In this document: positions 17,682-27,964 of the stretch, in pieces
Position numbering within the stretch: the stretch's first letter is position 1
Layout: each line of letters starts with the position of its first letter
Assembly: GCF_013911645.1 (NCBI RefSeq)
Contig: NZ_JACESV010000002.1
Span: 434,001-498,000 of the forward strand
Reading direction: 5' to 3'
From: Allomuricauda sp.
GTDB lineage: Bacteria > Bacteroidota > Bacteroidia > Flavobacteriales > Flavobacteriaceae
Length of the DNA stretch: 64,000 nucleotides
Made by a program: the position numbers and the translations under genes
Notes under the pieces: generated by a model
Told to the model about the DNA's origin: nothing
Database searches by the model: none
What the model saw: only the letters and a program-made list of their open reading frames with translations

Positions 17682-20600
17682 TTGGAGGGGTCTAATTTTA
17701 AAATATATAGCGCATCTGCAGGTTCGGGCAAGACCTATGCCCTGGCAAAAACATACCTTACATTATTGCTGTCCAACGATGCTGCCGTAAAATTTCGCCA
17801 GATTTTGGCCATTACCTTTACCAACAAAGCGGTGGAGGAGATGAAAACCAGAATCTTGGACAATCTTTACGCCTTTGGTCAGGTTTCGGTACCCGAAAAG
17901 CAAAAAGATCTTTTCCGATCACTTTGTGATGAACTTAATGTATCTGAAGAACAATTGCGGCAACGATCCCAACTCATTCTAAAACGGATTCTGCACAATT
18001 ACTCCTTTTTTGAGATTTCTACCATAGACAAATTCAACCATAAGATCATAAAAACATTTGCCCGAGATCTGCACCTGTCCCAAAATTTTGAGGTAGAGCT
18101 CAATACCGATTTACTATTGGAAGAAGCCGTGGGAAGATTGTTGGAACGAGCCGGAAACGATGAAAAACTTACCGAAGTCCTGATTGCCTTTTCACTCGAA
18201 AAAATTGATGATGACAAAAGTTGGAACATCGCCTACGATTTGGTGGAAATCGGGAAACTCCTTTTTCAGGAAAACCATGCGGAACATGTGGAGCCGTTGC
18301 GTGAAAAATCAATCGGGGATTTTCAGGACATTCAAAAACGGATAGCCTCAGAAAGCAAGTCCATTGGGGAAAAGGTAAACCAATTGGCTCAAACTGTGCT
18401 TCAAGAAATAGAGAATCAAGGTTTTGATTTTACCGATTTCCCTAGACAAACCTTGCCCAATCATTTCAAAAAAATGGTTGATGGGGAACTCGACCCAAAA
18501 AAATTATACGCCGCCAAAACCCTGGAGCCCAATCTGGTCGAGGGAAAATTACTCAAGGCCAGTGACAAAAGGGACGTCACCCAATTGGCCGTAACCATTT
18601 TGGAAAACTATCTCATCATAAAGCGACTTGTCTATCGGCACAGCTATCTCCAAAACATTTATGGCAATATAGTGCCGATGACAGTTTTGAACGAAATCGC
18701 CAAGGAAATCAAGAATATTGAGCAGGACAGGGATATTGTCCCCATTTCTTCCCTGAACGCCATCCTCTCCAAAGAGATCAAGAATCAGCCTGTACCTTTT
18801 ATATATGAACGGATGGGCGAAAAATACCGTCATTATTTTATAGATGAGTTTCAGGACACCTCCAAAATGCAATGGGAAAACTTGGTGCCCCTCATTGGCA
18901 ACGCCTTGGAAAGCGAGGACGAAAAGCATGAACGTGGTTCCCTTTTTTTGGTAGGCGATGTAAAACAGGCCATTTACCGCTGGCGTGGCGGCAGGGCGGA
19001 GCAGTTCCTCGATCTGATCAATGGAAAATCGCACCCATTTGTAGTGGAACACAGTATTCATTCGTTGGACACCAATTGGAGGAGTTATGACGAAATCGTG
19101 AGCTTCAACAATAGTTTTTTTACCGAAGTGGCGCCTGTGCTCAACAATGAAGATTATCGGAACCTATTCTTAAACGACTCCCATCAAAAAACGAACGACA
19201 AGCCAGGAGGCTACATCCAAATGTCCTTTTTGGATAAAGATGTGGAGGATAAGAACGAGGTGTATTGCTCGGAAACGCTTAAGCACATCCAGCACATCAT
19301 TTCGGAAAACCATGCCTATGCCGATATCTGCGTTTTGGTTCGCGATAATAAAAAGGGAATGTTGCTGGCAGATTTCTTGGCGCAGCACAACATTCCCATT
19401 ATTTCTTCGGATGCGTTACTGTTGAGCAAAAACGAAAAGGTCACTTTTTTAATTTCCATCCTTAGGATTTTTGAAAATGTAAAAGACCGAGAAGCGGCCT
19501 ACCTTATATTAATGTATCTGTCACCCAATGAAAACGGCAAGCACGACTTCATTTCCAAAAACTTGGAAAATATTGAAGCTTTCCTAGCTACAGCATACAA
19601 CTTCAACATGGATCGGTTAAAAGGTGAACCTGTGCTCACCATTTTGGAAACTGCCATTGTACAGTTTGAGCTTTATAAAGGTTCCGTTGCGCATATTTCC
19701 TTTTTAATGGACGAAGTGCTCGATTTGGAAAAAAGGGAAGGGCCCAGCGTATATGCTTTCCTTAATTATTGGGAAGTAAAAAAGGAATCCCTCTCCATTG
19801 CGGCTCCCGATGGTGTGGATGCCGTAAAAATTATGACCATCCACAAGGCCAAAGGCCTTGAATTCCCATTTGTGATTTTTCCGTTTGCCAATGCGATTCT
19901 GGACGATAAACGTAAGAAAAAGAAAGCTTGGGTGCCTGCCACTAGTGCCGATAAAACTTTAGGGCTGGATGAATTCCTCATAAACAACAATAAAGATATG
20001 TTGGAGTACAATGAGGTGGCCCAGCAAAAATACCTGGACGAAGAGCAAAAAACCTTGTTGGATTCCATGAACGTACTCTACGTGGCACTTACCCGACCTG
20101 TTAAAGGGTTGTTTGTGATTACAGAAGCAGGTAAAGAAGTTGCTTCTGTTGAGTCTACTTCTTCCTACGCCGACCTTTTTCAGTTATTTGTTCAACAAAA
20201 GAACATACCTGAAAACCAGAACGGGGTTTATACCATTGGAACTTTTCCATCAAAAGAAATAGCAAGTTCACCTTTGGAATCCAACGAAAACTATATCTCC
20301 TACGTTACCCGCCCAAAAGAAGATGCGGGGTTTACGATTTCCACCAAATCGGGCCGTTTGTGGGATGATGAACGCTTGGAAGCCATCGAAATGGGGAATG
20401 TAATCCACTTTGCGTTGAGCCAGATTGAAACTGTAAACGATGTTGATTCGGTTTTGGAGCGATTGGAAATTGAGGGGCATTTCCCCAAAGAGGCCGCGAG
20501 CGACATCAAACAAAAAATTATGGCTGTTGTAAATCATCCGAAGCTGAAAGATCTGTTCTTGGAGAACCTTCACATATTGAACGAACAAGAAATCTTGACA

Positions 20601-20804
20601 ACGGATGGACATTCCCTTCGGCCTGATAGAATTACAATTGATGGGAACCAAGCGACCATCATAGATTATAAGACAGGTAAACCATCGCCAAAGCATAAGG
20701 AGCAAATCGCAAATTATGCCGATATTTTAAAAGCAATGGATTTTGAAATCAAACAATCCATCATTGTTTATATTGACCAAGAAATAGACCCTATTTTTGT
20801 ATAA
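17682..20804 (+). CDS. AddA/RecB-like UvrD-family helicase-nuclease
   Basis: 1040 residues. Walker A SAGSGKT is at residues 12-18 and the helicase motif II DEFQDTS is at about residue 388. Later SF1 motifs include RWRGGRAEQF and MTIHKAKGLEFPFVIFPFA. A C-terminal PD-(D/E)XK nuclease motif IIDYKTGK is at about residue 993. Such enzymes unwind and resect double-strand breaks to load RecA. The start is a TTG at 17682, chosen because the Walker motif follows at once and no ATG lies between it and an upstream in-frame stop at 17640. The partner nuclease is encoded 3 kb downstream, separated by kbl and ompA. Confidence 0.88.
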   Translation: MEGSNFKIYSASAGSGKTYALAKTYLTLLLSNDAAVKFRQILAITFTNKAVEEMKTRILDNLYAFGQVSVPEKQKDLFRSLCDELNVSEEQLRQRSQLILKRILHNYSFFEISTIDKFNHKIIKTFARDLHLSQNFEVELNTDLLLEEAVGRLLERAGNDEKLTEVLIAFSLEKIDDDKSWNIAYDLVEIGKLLFQENHAEHVEPLREKSIGDFQDIQKRIASESKSIGEKVNQLAQTVLQEIENQGFDFTDFPRQTLPNHFKKMVDGELDPKKLYAAKTLEPNLVEGKLLKASDKRDVTQLAVTILENYLIIKRLVYRHSYLQNIYGNIVPMTVLNEIAKEIKNIEQDRDIVPISSLNAILSKEIKNQPVPFIYERMGEKYRHYFIDEFQDTSKMQWENLVPLIGNALESEDEKHERGSLFLVGDVKQAIYRWRGGRAEQFLDLINGKSHPFVVEHSIHSLDTNWRSYDEIVSFNNSFFTEVAPVLNNEDYRNLFLNDSHQKTNDKPGGYIQMSFLDKDVEDKNEVYCSETLKHIQHIISENHAYADICVLVRDNKKGMLLADFLAQHNIPIISSDALLLSKNEKVTFLISILRIFENVKDREAAYLILMYLSPNENGKHDFISKNLENIEAFLATAYNFNMDRLKGEPVLTILETAIVQFELYKGSVAHISFLMDEVLDLEKREGPSVYAFLNYWEVKKESLSIAAPDGVDAVKIMTIHKAKGLEFPFVIFPFANAILDDKRKKKKAWVPATSADKTLGLDEFLINNNKDMLEYNEVAQQKYLDEEQKTLLDSMNVLYVALTRPVKGLFVITEAGKEVASVESTSSYADLFQLFVQQKNIPENQNGVYTIGTFPSKEIASSPLESNENYISYVTRPKEDAGFTISTKSGRLWDDERLEAIEMGNVIHFALSQIETVNDVDSVLERLEIEGHFPKEAASDIKQKIMAVVNHPKLKDLFLENLHILNEQEILTTDGHSLRPDRITIDGNQATIIDYKTGKPSPKHKEQIANYADILKAMDFEIKQSIIVYIDQEIDPIFV

Positions 20805-20850
20805 AGTTAAGTTGTTGTGTATTTTGAACATTAAAGTTCAAGGCGTCAGT

Positions 20851-20997
20851 TCGAGTGATTTTCGGTGGTTGAGCCCTTCGACTATGCTCAGGATAAACTA
20901 AAGTCGAAACCAAAGAAAATCGTATCGAGAACCTTTTTTAGATAAAATTCTTTTTCTCGATACAAATTTCACTCATGCTGTCGTGAAATCCACTCGA
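20851..20997. repeat. Nested inverted repeat upstream of kbl (REP-like)
   Basis: The outer arms TCGAGTGATTTTC (20851-20863) and GAAATCCACTCGA (20985-20997) pair, and the inner arms GTATCGAG (20922-20929) and CTCGATAC (20956-20963) pair perfectly. The part GGTTGAGC...TTCGACT...AAGTCGAAACC resembles the palindrome at 3314-3439. It fills most of the 242-bp gap between addA-like and kbl. Confidence 0.65.
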
Positions 20998-21046
20998 AAT
21001 GACGAATTTTATAAAAATGCACAACGGATAAAGTTAAATCAAAGAT

Positions 21047-22240
21047 ATGTACGGAAAAATAAAAGAACATTTGGCCAAGGAATTGAAGGAGATTGAAGAA
21101 GCCGGCCTATTTAAAAAAGAACGAATTATTACCTCGCCACAAGGAGCGGTCATAAAAATCTCCACAGGGGAAGAAGTCATTAATTTTTGTGCCAACAACT
21201 ATTTGGGACTTTCCTCCCATCCGGATGTAATCCAAGCCGCAAAGGATACGATGGACACCCACGGTTTTGGAATGTCTTCGGTACGTTTTATTTGCGGAAC
21301 GCAGGACATCCATAAAGAATTGGAACAGAAAATCGCCAATTTCTACGGTACCGAGGATACCATATTATATGCAGCCGCTTTTGATGCCAACGGTGGCGTA
21401 TTTGAACCCTTGCTCACAGCGGAGGATGCCATTATCTCAGATTCATTGAACCATGCCTCCATTATTGACGGTGTTCGTTTATGCAAAGCTAAGCGGTATC
21501 GCTACACGAACAACGACATGGCCGACCTTGAGGAAAAACTCAAACAAAGCATTGCCGATGGGGCGCGCTTTAAAATTATAGTAACCGACGGAGTGTTTTC
21601 CATGGACGGACTGCTCGCCCCTCTGGACAAAATATGTGATTTGGCAGATAAATATGATGCCATGGTCATGATAGATGAATGTCACGCTACGGGCTTTATC
21701 GGGGAAACAGGCCGCGGTACCTTGGAAGAAAAAGGTGTCATGGACCGAATCGACATTATCACAGGCACACTCGGTAAAGCTCTGGGCGGGGCCATGGGCG
21801 GTTATACCACCGGAAAAAAGGAAATTATTGAAATGCTCCGCCAGCGTTCCAGACCTTATTTGTTCTCCAATTCCTTGGCACCCGCTATTGTTGGGGCATC
21901 CATTAAGGTATTTGAGATGTTGGACAAGGATACTTCTTTGCGGGATAAGCTACAAAGCAATACAGAATACTTTAAAAAAGGAATGAAAGATGCAGGCTTT
22001 GATATTATTGACGGTGATTCCGCCATAGTACCGGTAATGTTGTACGATGCCAAATTATCACAAAATATGGCCGATATGCTCTTGGAAGAAGGAATTTACG
22101 TGATTGGTTTCTTTTATCCCGTAGTTCCTAAAGGCAAAGCGAGAATTCGTGTACAGCTCTCAGCAGCCCACGAAAAAGAGCACTTGGACCATGCGATTAA
22201 TGCATTTATAAAGGTAGGAAAATCGTTAAATGTCATCTAA
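21047..22240 (+). CDS. kbl: Glycine C-acetyltransferase (2-amino-3-ketobutyrate CoA ligase)
   Basis: A 397-residue PLP enzyme of the alpha-oxoamine synthase family. It cleaves 2-amino-3-ketobutyrate with CoA to glycine and acetyl-CoA in threonine breakdown. The PLP Lys is in [14 protein letters not shown] at about residue 244, and [13 protein letters not shown] carries the cofactor-contacting Asp and His. The N-terminal [10 protein letters not shown] signature is present. Threonine dehydrogenase, its usual partner, is not in the window. It stands alone between a palindromic repeat and the ompA promoter. Confidence 0.94.
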   Translation: MYGKIKEHLAKELKEIEEAGLFKKERIITSPQGAVIKISTGEEVINFCANNYLGLSSHPDVIQAAKDTMDTHGFGMSSVRFICGTQDIHKELEQKIANFYGTEDTILYAAAFDANGGVFEPLLTAEDAIISDSLNHASIIDGVRLCKAKRYRYTNNDMADLEEKLKQSIADGARFKIIVTDGVFSMDGLLAPLDKICDLADKYDAMVMIDECHATGFIGETGRGTLEEKGVMDRIDIITGTLGKALGGAMGGYTTGKKEIIEMLRQRSRPYLFSNSLAPAIVGASIKVFEMLDKDTSLRDKLQSNTEYFKKGMKDAGFDIIDGDSAIVPVMLYDAKLSQNMADMLLEEGIYVIGFFYPVVPKGKARIRVQLSAAHEKEHLDHAINAFIKVGKSLNVI

Positions 22241-22298
22241 ATTCGTCGAAATGCAACAAATCTTCTGGCAAATGAGTCAAAAAAAAAGAAATTTAGAT

Positions 22299-22329
22299 TT
22301 TGTTAATAAGTCTTAACAACTTACATTTG
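22299..22329 (+). promoter_or_regulatory. Consensus Bacteroidota promoter of the OmpA gene
   Basis: TTTG (22299-22302), an exact 19-bp spacer and TACATTTG (22322-22329) match the -33/-7 consensus fully. A start site near 22336 would leave a leader of about 28 nt before the ATG at 22364. Such a strong promoter fits an abundant outer-membrane protein. Confidence 0.8.
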
Positions 22330-22363
22330 CTGCTGATAAACACTTAAACTTAAAATTTTGAGC

Positions 22364-23722
22364 ATGAAACATCTTAGCAAATTATTGGTTGTTGCTCTTG
22401 TATTTGTAGGGATCAACAGCATACAAGCGCAAGACGAAAATAATCCCTGGCAAGTTAGCATAGGGGTAAATGCAATAGACGCTTATCCTACTAACGATAG
22501 TGACAATCCTTTTTCCAGTACTACTTTATTTGACGAGTACTTTAATGTATCCGATCATTGGAACATTTTACCATCTGTTTCTTATGTTTCTGTTTCCAAG
22601 TATATTGGAGATGGTTTCTCTGTAGGAGCAAGAGGTTCTTTGAATAGAATCGAAAAATTAGGAGACTTCGAAGTTGACGATTTGTCTCACTATGCTATAG
22701 ATGGTACGATTAAATACAACATTCTTAAAAACACTACTATTGATCCTTTCGTAGAAATAGGAGGTGGTTACACTTGGGTTGATGAAATCGGAGCTGGAAC
22801 CGTTAATGGTGGTGTAGGTGTTAACTTTTGGTTTTCAGACAACCTAGGTTTTACACTTCAAACTCAGTACAAGCACGCTTTTGAAGATTACTTGGTTAAG
22901 CATTTCCAGCACATGGCAGGTATCAGCATCAAGTTTGGTGGTACAGACACTGACGGTGACGGCATCTACGACAAAGACGATGCTTGTCCAGAAGTTGCTG
23001 GTTTAGAAGCATTCAACGGATGTCCTGATGCTGACGGTGACGGTATCGAAGATGCTAAAGATGCTTGTCCTAACGAAGCAGGTTCAAAAGAAATGAACGG
23101 ATGCCCTGATGCTGATGGCGATGGTGTTGCCGATAAAGACGACGCTTGTCCTAGCACTCCTGGTCTTCCTGCACTAGCTGGTTGTCCTGATGCTGACGGT
23201 GACGGTGTTGCCGACAAAGACGACGAGTGTCCAAACGAAGCAGGTCCTGCTGAAAACGACGGATGCCCTTGGCCAGATGCTGACGGTGATGGTGTTCTTG
23301 ACAAAGACGATCAATGTCCAGAAGTTGCCGGTACTGTTGCTAACAACGGTTGCCCAGAAGTAACTGAAGAAGTTCAGAAGCAATTGAACGATTACGCTAG
23401 AACTATCTTGTTCGACACTGGAAAGTCTTCTATCAAAGCAGAATCTACTTCTGTAATGGTTGACATCATCCAAATCTTGAACGAGTATCCTAACGCTAAG
23501 TTTACTGTTGAAGGACATACTGACAGTGTAGGTAGTGAAAGCTTGAACCAAAAACTTTCTGAAGAAAGAGCTAACTCTGTTAGAGATTTCTTGATCGACA
23601 AAGGAATCGATTCAAGTAGATTATCTGCTATCGGTTATGGTGAAGCTAAGCCAATTGCTACTAACAACACAAGAGCTGGTAGAGCACAAAACAGACGAGT
23701 TGAAATCAACTTGGTAAAATAA
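22364..23722 (+). CDS. OmpA-family outer-membrane protein with thrombospondin type 3 repeats
   Basis: 452 residues from the ATG at 22364. An in-frame TTG at 22358 is less likely. A signal peptide ends near SIQAQ, then come a beta-barrel-like region (residues about 20-195), four to five calcium-binding type 3 repeats with DxDxD signatures such as [15 protein letters not shown] (about 198-325), and a C-terminal OmpA peptidoglycan-binding domain with [12 protein letters not shown]. It anchors the outer membrane to the cell wall. Codon use is uniform and biased, and the promoter is consensus, both suggesting very high expression. A strong terminator follows. Confidence 0.93.
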   Translation: MKHLSKLLVVALVFVGINSIQAQDENNPWQVSIGVNAIDAYPTNDSDNPFSSTTLFDEYFNVSDHWNILPSVSYVSVSKYIGDGFSVGARGSLNRIEKLGDFEVDDLSHYAIDGTIKYNILKNTTIDPFVEIGGGYTWVDEIGAGTVNGGVGVNFWFSDNLGFTLQTQYKHAFEDYLVKHFQHMAGISIKFGGTDTDGDGIYDKDDACPEVAGLEAFNGCPDADGDGIEDAKDACPNEAGSKEMNGCPDADGDGVADKDDACPSTPGLPALAGCPDADGDGVADKDDECPNEAGPAENDGCPWPDADGDGVLDKDDQCPEVAGTVANNGCPEVTEEVQKQLNDYARTILFDTGKSSIKAESTSVMVDIIQILNEYPNAKFTVEGHTDSVGSESLNQKLSEERANSVRDFLIDKGIDSSRLSAIGYGEAKPIATNNTRAGRAQNRRVEINLVK

Positions 23723-23742
23723 TAAGAAACAAAGTTTTCTTG

Positions 23743-23778
23743 AAAAAGGCTCCGCAAATGCGGGGCCTTTTTTATTTT
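23743..23778 (+). terminator. Intrinsic terminator of the ompA gene
   Basis: AAAAAGGCtCCGC pairs with GCGGgGCCTTTTTT across an AAAT loop, leaving a T-rich tail. It ends within 10 bp of the next start codon. Confidence 0.8.
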
Positions 23779-23784
23779 TAGTCC

Positions 23785-26517
23785 ATGCATGATACTTTCC
23801 TAGAATATGTGCTGGACGACCTCCACAACAAACAACTGGATATAACCCAGTGTACCTATGTGCTTCCCAGCAAAAGATCGGGTACATTTTTAAAAAAACA
23901 CATTTCCAACAGGCTGAAAAAAAACATATTCAGTCCACAAGTATTGTCCATTCAAGAATTCATCGGCAACCTATCCGATTTGAACCAAGCATCGAACATT
24001 GATTTGTTGCTCCTCCTGTTTAAAATCTACAAAGAATCGCAAATTGACGAATCGGATGACTTTGCCTCCTTCATTAATTGGGGACAAACACTTTTACAGG
24101 ATTTCAATGAAATTGATGGTTATCTAATACCGGCCGAAGACATTCTGAACTACTTATCTGCCATCAAGGAAATCAACCATTGGTCCGCAAGCAAAGAGAA
24201 ATCAGAACTGGTCGAGAATTATCTGCAACTCTGGAAGAACCTCGAAACCATCTACAATGATTTTTATGCTGCTTTGCTCGTACAAAAGAGAGGCTACCAA
24301 GGAATGATTCAACGTGAAGCGGTGAAAGCAATTCAAAATGGAAACCACCGAAAAACTAATGCCGGCCCCATCATATTTATTGGTTTTAATGCGCTCAATG
24401 CAGCAGAATCCACCATTATTCAACATTACTTGGAGCAAGGTAATGCGCATATTTATTGGGACATCGATTCGTATTTTTTAAACGACCCCATTCACGACGC
24501 TGGCTTGTTTGTGAGGGATTATCAATACAATTGGCCTTACTACAAACATCAGCACAAAATAGAGCCGCAGCACAATTTTCTAACAAAAAAGAATATCACC
24601 ATAACTGGAGTGCCCAAAAGTATATCCCAAACCAAATATGTGGGCCAATTATTGCAGACGTTGGGCCAGAGCGAAGAAATTGACCTTAAAAAAACCGCTT
24701 TGGTACTTGCTGATGAAACTTTGCTCAACCCTATGCTCAATGCCATTCCCAACAACATCCCTGAAGTGAACATTACCATGGGGATGCCTTTGAACAAAAC
24801 GGTTTTATATTCCTTTTTTGTGAATTATTTAGAGTTGCACCTCAACGTTTCCGAGCGAGGATGGTTTTTTAAACGTGTGTTGGAATTTATCTCCAATCCC
24901 TACGCTTTGGTACTATCTTCCGAAGATCAAGGTAATTATGCACAGCGAATGTCCAAAGACATTAAAGAAGGCAACCTGCTCTACATTAACGCAGAGATCC
25001 TATCAAAATATCCAAAAGCACAAGGTTTATTGTCCATTATATTTCCGTCGGCAGAAATCTCCCCCATGGAATGGATAAACAACTGTTTGCTTCTCATCAA
25101 GCGATTAAAGACCATCTATCAAGACGAGAAAAACCCCTTGGAACTTGAATACCTGTATCGATTCTATGCACTTTTCAATCAATTGGGTCAATATTTGGAC
25201 AAAGTGGATTTTATGGGCAAACTCAAATCCATCAAAAACCTCTTCAAACAATTGGCCAATATGGAAACCTTGGACTTTATAGGCCAGCCATTGACCGGCT
25301 TTCAAATTATGGGAATGTTGGAGAGCCGAAACCTCGATTTTGAAACAGTGATCATAACTTCGGTGAACGAAGGCATATTACCATCAGGAAAATCGAACAA
25401 TTCATTTATTCCCTTTGATGTAAAACGGGATTATGGCCTACCCACCTACAAAGAAAAGGATGCCATCTACGTGTACCACTTTTACCGATTGATTCAACGG
25501 GCGAAAAACATATACATTACCTACAACACGGAGCCCGATGTGTTGGAAGGCGGGGAAAAAAGCCGATTGATCACACAATTGTTAACGGACGAAAATCTAA
25601 AATCAAACATTACCCATACCATTGCTTCGCCCAAAATTTCCATTGAGTCGAAACCGCTCATACAAATTGAAAAGGACGATCGGTTTATGGAAGATCTGAA
25701 GGCATTTGCCCAAAACGGTTTTTCGCCCACATCTTTGACCAATTACATTAGAAACCCTATTGATTTTTACACTCGGAATATTTTAAAAATCAATGATTTG
25801 GAAGAAGTGGAAGAAAATATTGCGGCCAACACTTTCGGAACCATCATTCACGATAGTTTGGAGCAACTCTACACCCCCCTCATCAATGAATTGTTGACGG
25901 AAGAAAACGTAAAAGGCCTAAAAACACAGGTTGCCGGTGTGGTTCAGCATCATTTTGAAAAAAAGCTTTCAGGAGTGGATATTTCCAAAGGAAAGTTTCT
26001 GTTGGTGTACAATGTCATCATAAAATACCTTCACAATTTTTTGGATGACGAACTCAAGCAGCTACAACGGCACCAAATCAAAATTTTAGCGCTGGAAGAA
26101 CGCTACGAAGAATTTATTACCGTTCCTGGGGTAGCGTTTCCCATCAAATTAAAAGGAACCTTGGACCGTGTGGATGAGTTCGACGGCACCATCAGGATCA
26201 TTGATTACAAAACGGGCAGGGTAACCCCAAAAAACGTAAAAATAACGGATTGGGAAGCCCTTATTACCGATTATGACAAGAGCAAGGCGTTCCAATTGCT
26301 CTGTTATGCCTATCTCTATGCCAAAAAACACGGAATAAGTGACGTACAGGCGGGAATCATCTCCTTTAAAAATTTGAGCCAAGGATTGTTCCCGTTTTCA
26401 GAGGACAAGAACACCCTGATAAATGCCGATACACTGGCCACTTTTGAAAATTACCTGTACCAATTGATTGGGGAAATTTGCGATGCCGCAGTTCCCCTCA
26501 TGGAAAAAATCGACTGA
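23785..26517 (+). CDS. AddB-like PD-(D/E)XK nuclease family protein
   Basis: 910 residues. The N-terminus (TYVLPSKRSGTFL) resembles the inactive helicase half of AddB proteins. The C-terminus carries the RecB-type nuclease motif with GTLDRVDEFDGTIRIIDYKTGR at about residues 792-812 (given here in parts: GTLDRVDEF then IIDYKTGR). It is the likely partner of the AddA-like protein in break resection. No Walker A motif is seen, as expected for AddB. The stop abuts, base for base, the stop of the convergent SDR gene. It has no terminator of its own visible. Confidence 0.82.
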   Translation: MHDTFLEYVLDDLHNKQLDITQCTYVLPSKRSGTFLKKHISNRLKKNIFSPQVLSIQEFIGNLSDLNQASNIDLLLLLFKIYKESQIDESDDFASFINWGQTLLQDFNEIDGYLIPAEDILNYLSAIKEINHWSASKEKSELVENYLQLWKNLETIYNDFYAALLVQKRGYQGMIQREAVKAIQNGNHRKTNAGPIIFIGFNALNAAESTIIQHYLEQGNAHIYWDIDSYFLNDPIHDAGLFVRDYQYNWPYYKHQHKIEPQHNFLTKKNITITGVPKSISQTKYVGQLLQTLGQSEEIDLKKTALVLADETLLNPMLNAIPNNIPEVNITMGMPLNKTVLYSFFVNYLELHLNVSERGWFFKRVLEFISNPYALVLSSEDQGNYAQRMSKDIKEGNLLYINAEILSKYPKAQGLLSIIFPSAEISPMEWINNCLLLIKRLKTIYQDEKNPLELEYLYRFYALFNQLGQYLDKVDFMGKLKSIKNLFKQLANMETLDFIGQPLTGFQIMGMLESRNLDFETVIITSVNEGILPSGKSNNSFIPFDVKRDYGLPTYKEKDAIYVYHFYRLIQRAKNIYITYNTEPDVLEGGEKSRLITQLLTDENLKSNITHTIASPKISIESKPLIQIEKDDRFMEDLKAFAQNGFSPTSLTNYIRNPIDFYTRNILKINDLEEVEENIAANTFGTIIHDSLEQLYTPLINELLTEENVKGLKTQVAGVVQHHFEKKLSGVDISKGKFLLVYNVIIKYLHNFLDDELKQLQRHQIKILALEERYEEFITVPGVAFPIKLKGTLDRVDEFDGTIRIIDYKTGRVTPKNVKITDWEALITDYDKSKAFQLLCYAYLYAKKHGISDVQAGIISFKNLSQGLFPFSEDKNTLINADTLATFENYLYQLIGEICDAAVPLMEKID

Positions 26518-27228
26518 TTATTTTAAATCGGGTCGTGTAGGGCGTACCTCTATTTTACTTGGCAAAGTTCGTGGGTGCATGGTAAGCAAATCGATGACCA
26601 ATTTACCAATGTCCTCGGGCTGAATTTTCCAAGCATCTTTTTCCGATGGTTCGTTGTCGTTAAAATGACTCGCCACGGAACCGGGCATAATCGTGGTTAC
26701 CTTAATGTTGTACTTTCTCAAATCCAGCATGGCAGCCTGTGTAAAACCGACGACTCCAAATTTTGTGGCGTTGTAGCCCGCTGCTGTTGCAAAAAAGTTG
26801 GTTCCCGCCAAACTGGCCAAGGTCATGTAATAGCCTTCGGATTTTTTCAAGGCCTCGACGGATGCTTTTAGTGTATGGTACACCCCGTTTAGGTTGGTAT
26901 CAATCATTTGATGCCATTTTTCGTCCTCCATTTCATCAATAGGGGCAAAATGCCCTACACCTGCATTGGCCATGACGACGTCCAATTGTCCCCATTTGTC
27001 GAGTATCGCCGCTACGGCCTTTTTCTCATCATCCAATTTGGCCACATCGGATACCAAACCCAATACTTTATCTGGATTGTTCAAGCTTTTTACGGCAGCG
27101 TCGGTACTCTCTTGGCTTCTACCGCTAACGGCCACCTTCATACCCTGCTCCAACAAGCATTCGGCAATACCGTATCCTATCCCTTTGGTTCCTCCTGTGA
27201 TGTATGCTACTTTTCCTTCTAGTTTCAT
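26518..27228 (-). CDS. Short-chain dehydrogenase/reductase (SDR)
   Basis: 236 residues with a Rossmann fold. The cofactor motif TGGTKGIG is at residues 10-17, NAG is at about residue 88 and the catalytic YNATK is at about residue 151. It oxidises or reduces a small alcohol or ketone with NAD(P). The start at 27228 is set by the conserved MKLEGKVAYITGG. An in-frame extension to 27285 would add 19 hydrophobic, non-conserved residues. The substrate is unknown. The gene is convergent with the AddB-like gene with zero spacing, and a hairpin with a T-run lies in its 5' flank. Confidence 0.88.
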   Translation of the reverse strand: MKLEGKVAYITGGTKGIGYGIAECLLEQGMKVAVSGRSQESTDAAVKSLNNPDKVLGLVSDVAKLDDEKKAVAAILDKWGQLDVVMANAGVGHFAPIDEMEDEKWHQMIDTNLNGVYHTLKASVEALKKSEGYYMTLASLAGTNFFATAAGYNATKFGVVGFTQAAMLDLRKYNIKVTTIMPGSVASHFNDNEPSEKDAWKIQPEDIGKLVIDLLTMHPRTLPSKIEVRPTRPDLK

Positions 27229-27274
27229 GTTGATGTGTTTTGAAGTAAAGTTCAAAAAAGCAAGTGCCAAATAC

Positions 27275-27297
27275 AAAAAATCCATCCTAAAGGATGG
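27275..27297 (-). terminator. Hairpin plus T-run upstream of the SDR gene
   Basis: The perfect inverted repeat CCATCCT-AA-AGGATGG (27282-27297) is followed on the minus strand by ATTTTTTG. It sits about 55 bp upstream of the SDR start, with no minus-strand gene before it. It may be a leader attenuator or the end of an unrecognised short transcript. Confidence 0.45.
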
Positions 27298-27513
27298 TTA
27301 ATGTTTGAAGGGAGAAATCAGAAAAGACCAATTATGTAGTTTTCCTACAAAAAATGCTACATTTATGATGCATCCAAACAGATAGTGGAGAAGATTCCTG
27401 ATATCCAGTACAGTTACTGTGACCTTTAATTAACACGGTTAGTCCTTTAATAGCTATGACGACTTGGACAAAAGAGAAGATAAATATTGAAAGAAGCTGT
27501 AAATGAAAAGAAA

Positions 27514-27957
27514 ATGGATAAAGTAGAATTAGAAAAACTACATGCTGATATACTAACCGCTTGGAATAAACAAGATGCAACCAAAATGGCATCATTCTTT
27601 ACTGATAATGGAATATCTATAGGGTTTGACGGGAGTCAATACAATGGTAAGAACAAAATCGAAGCTGAAATAGGGAAAATATTTGAGCACCATCAAACCG
27701 CAGATTATGTTTGGAAGGTTAAAGAAGTCCGTTTTTTGAACTCAGAAATTGCTACCCTTCGAGCCATTGTTGGTATGAGACCTCCCGGACAAGAAGAAAT
27801 TAATCCAGCAGCCAATGCTATCCAAACCATAACAGCAATAAAGCAGAATAACGTTTGGAGAATTGAGCTTTTTCAAAACACACCAGCACAATTTCACGGC
27901 AAACCAGAAAAGGTAGAAGAGCTAACAAAAGAGTTAAGTGCAGTATCCAAAAAATAA
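27514..27957 (+). CDS. SnoaL-like/NTF2-fold protein (SgcJ/EcaC family)
   Basis: 147 residues from the ATG at 27514. A TTG at 27487 would add nine. The N-terminal helix plus TAWNKQDATKMASFFTDNG is typical of the NTF2-like cone fold, followed by alternating beta strands (ATLRAIVGMRPPG, NAIQTITAIKQNNVWRIELF). Related proteins act as small-molecule isomerases or binding proteins, and the exact role is unknown. It is 7 bp upstream of the VOC gene, and the two look like a small co-transcribed pair. I see no signal peptide. Confidence 0.72.
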   Translation: MDKVELEKLHADILTAWNKQDATKMASFFTDNGISIGFDGSQYNGKNKIEAEIGKIFEHHQTADYVWKVKEVRFLNSEIATLRAIVGMRPPGQEEINPAANAIQTITAIKQNNVWRIELFQNTPAQFHGKPEKVEELTKELSAVSKK

Positions 27958-27964
27958 AATAAGC

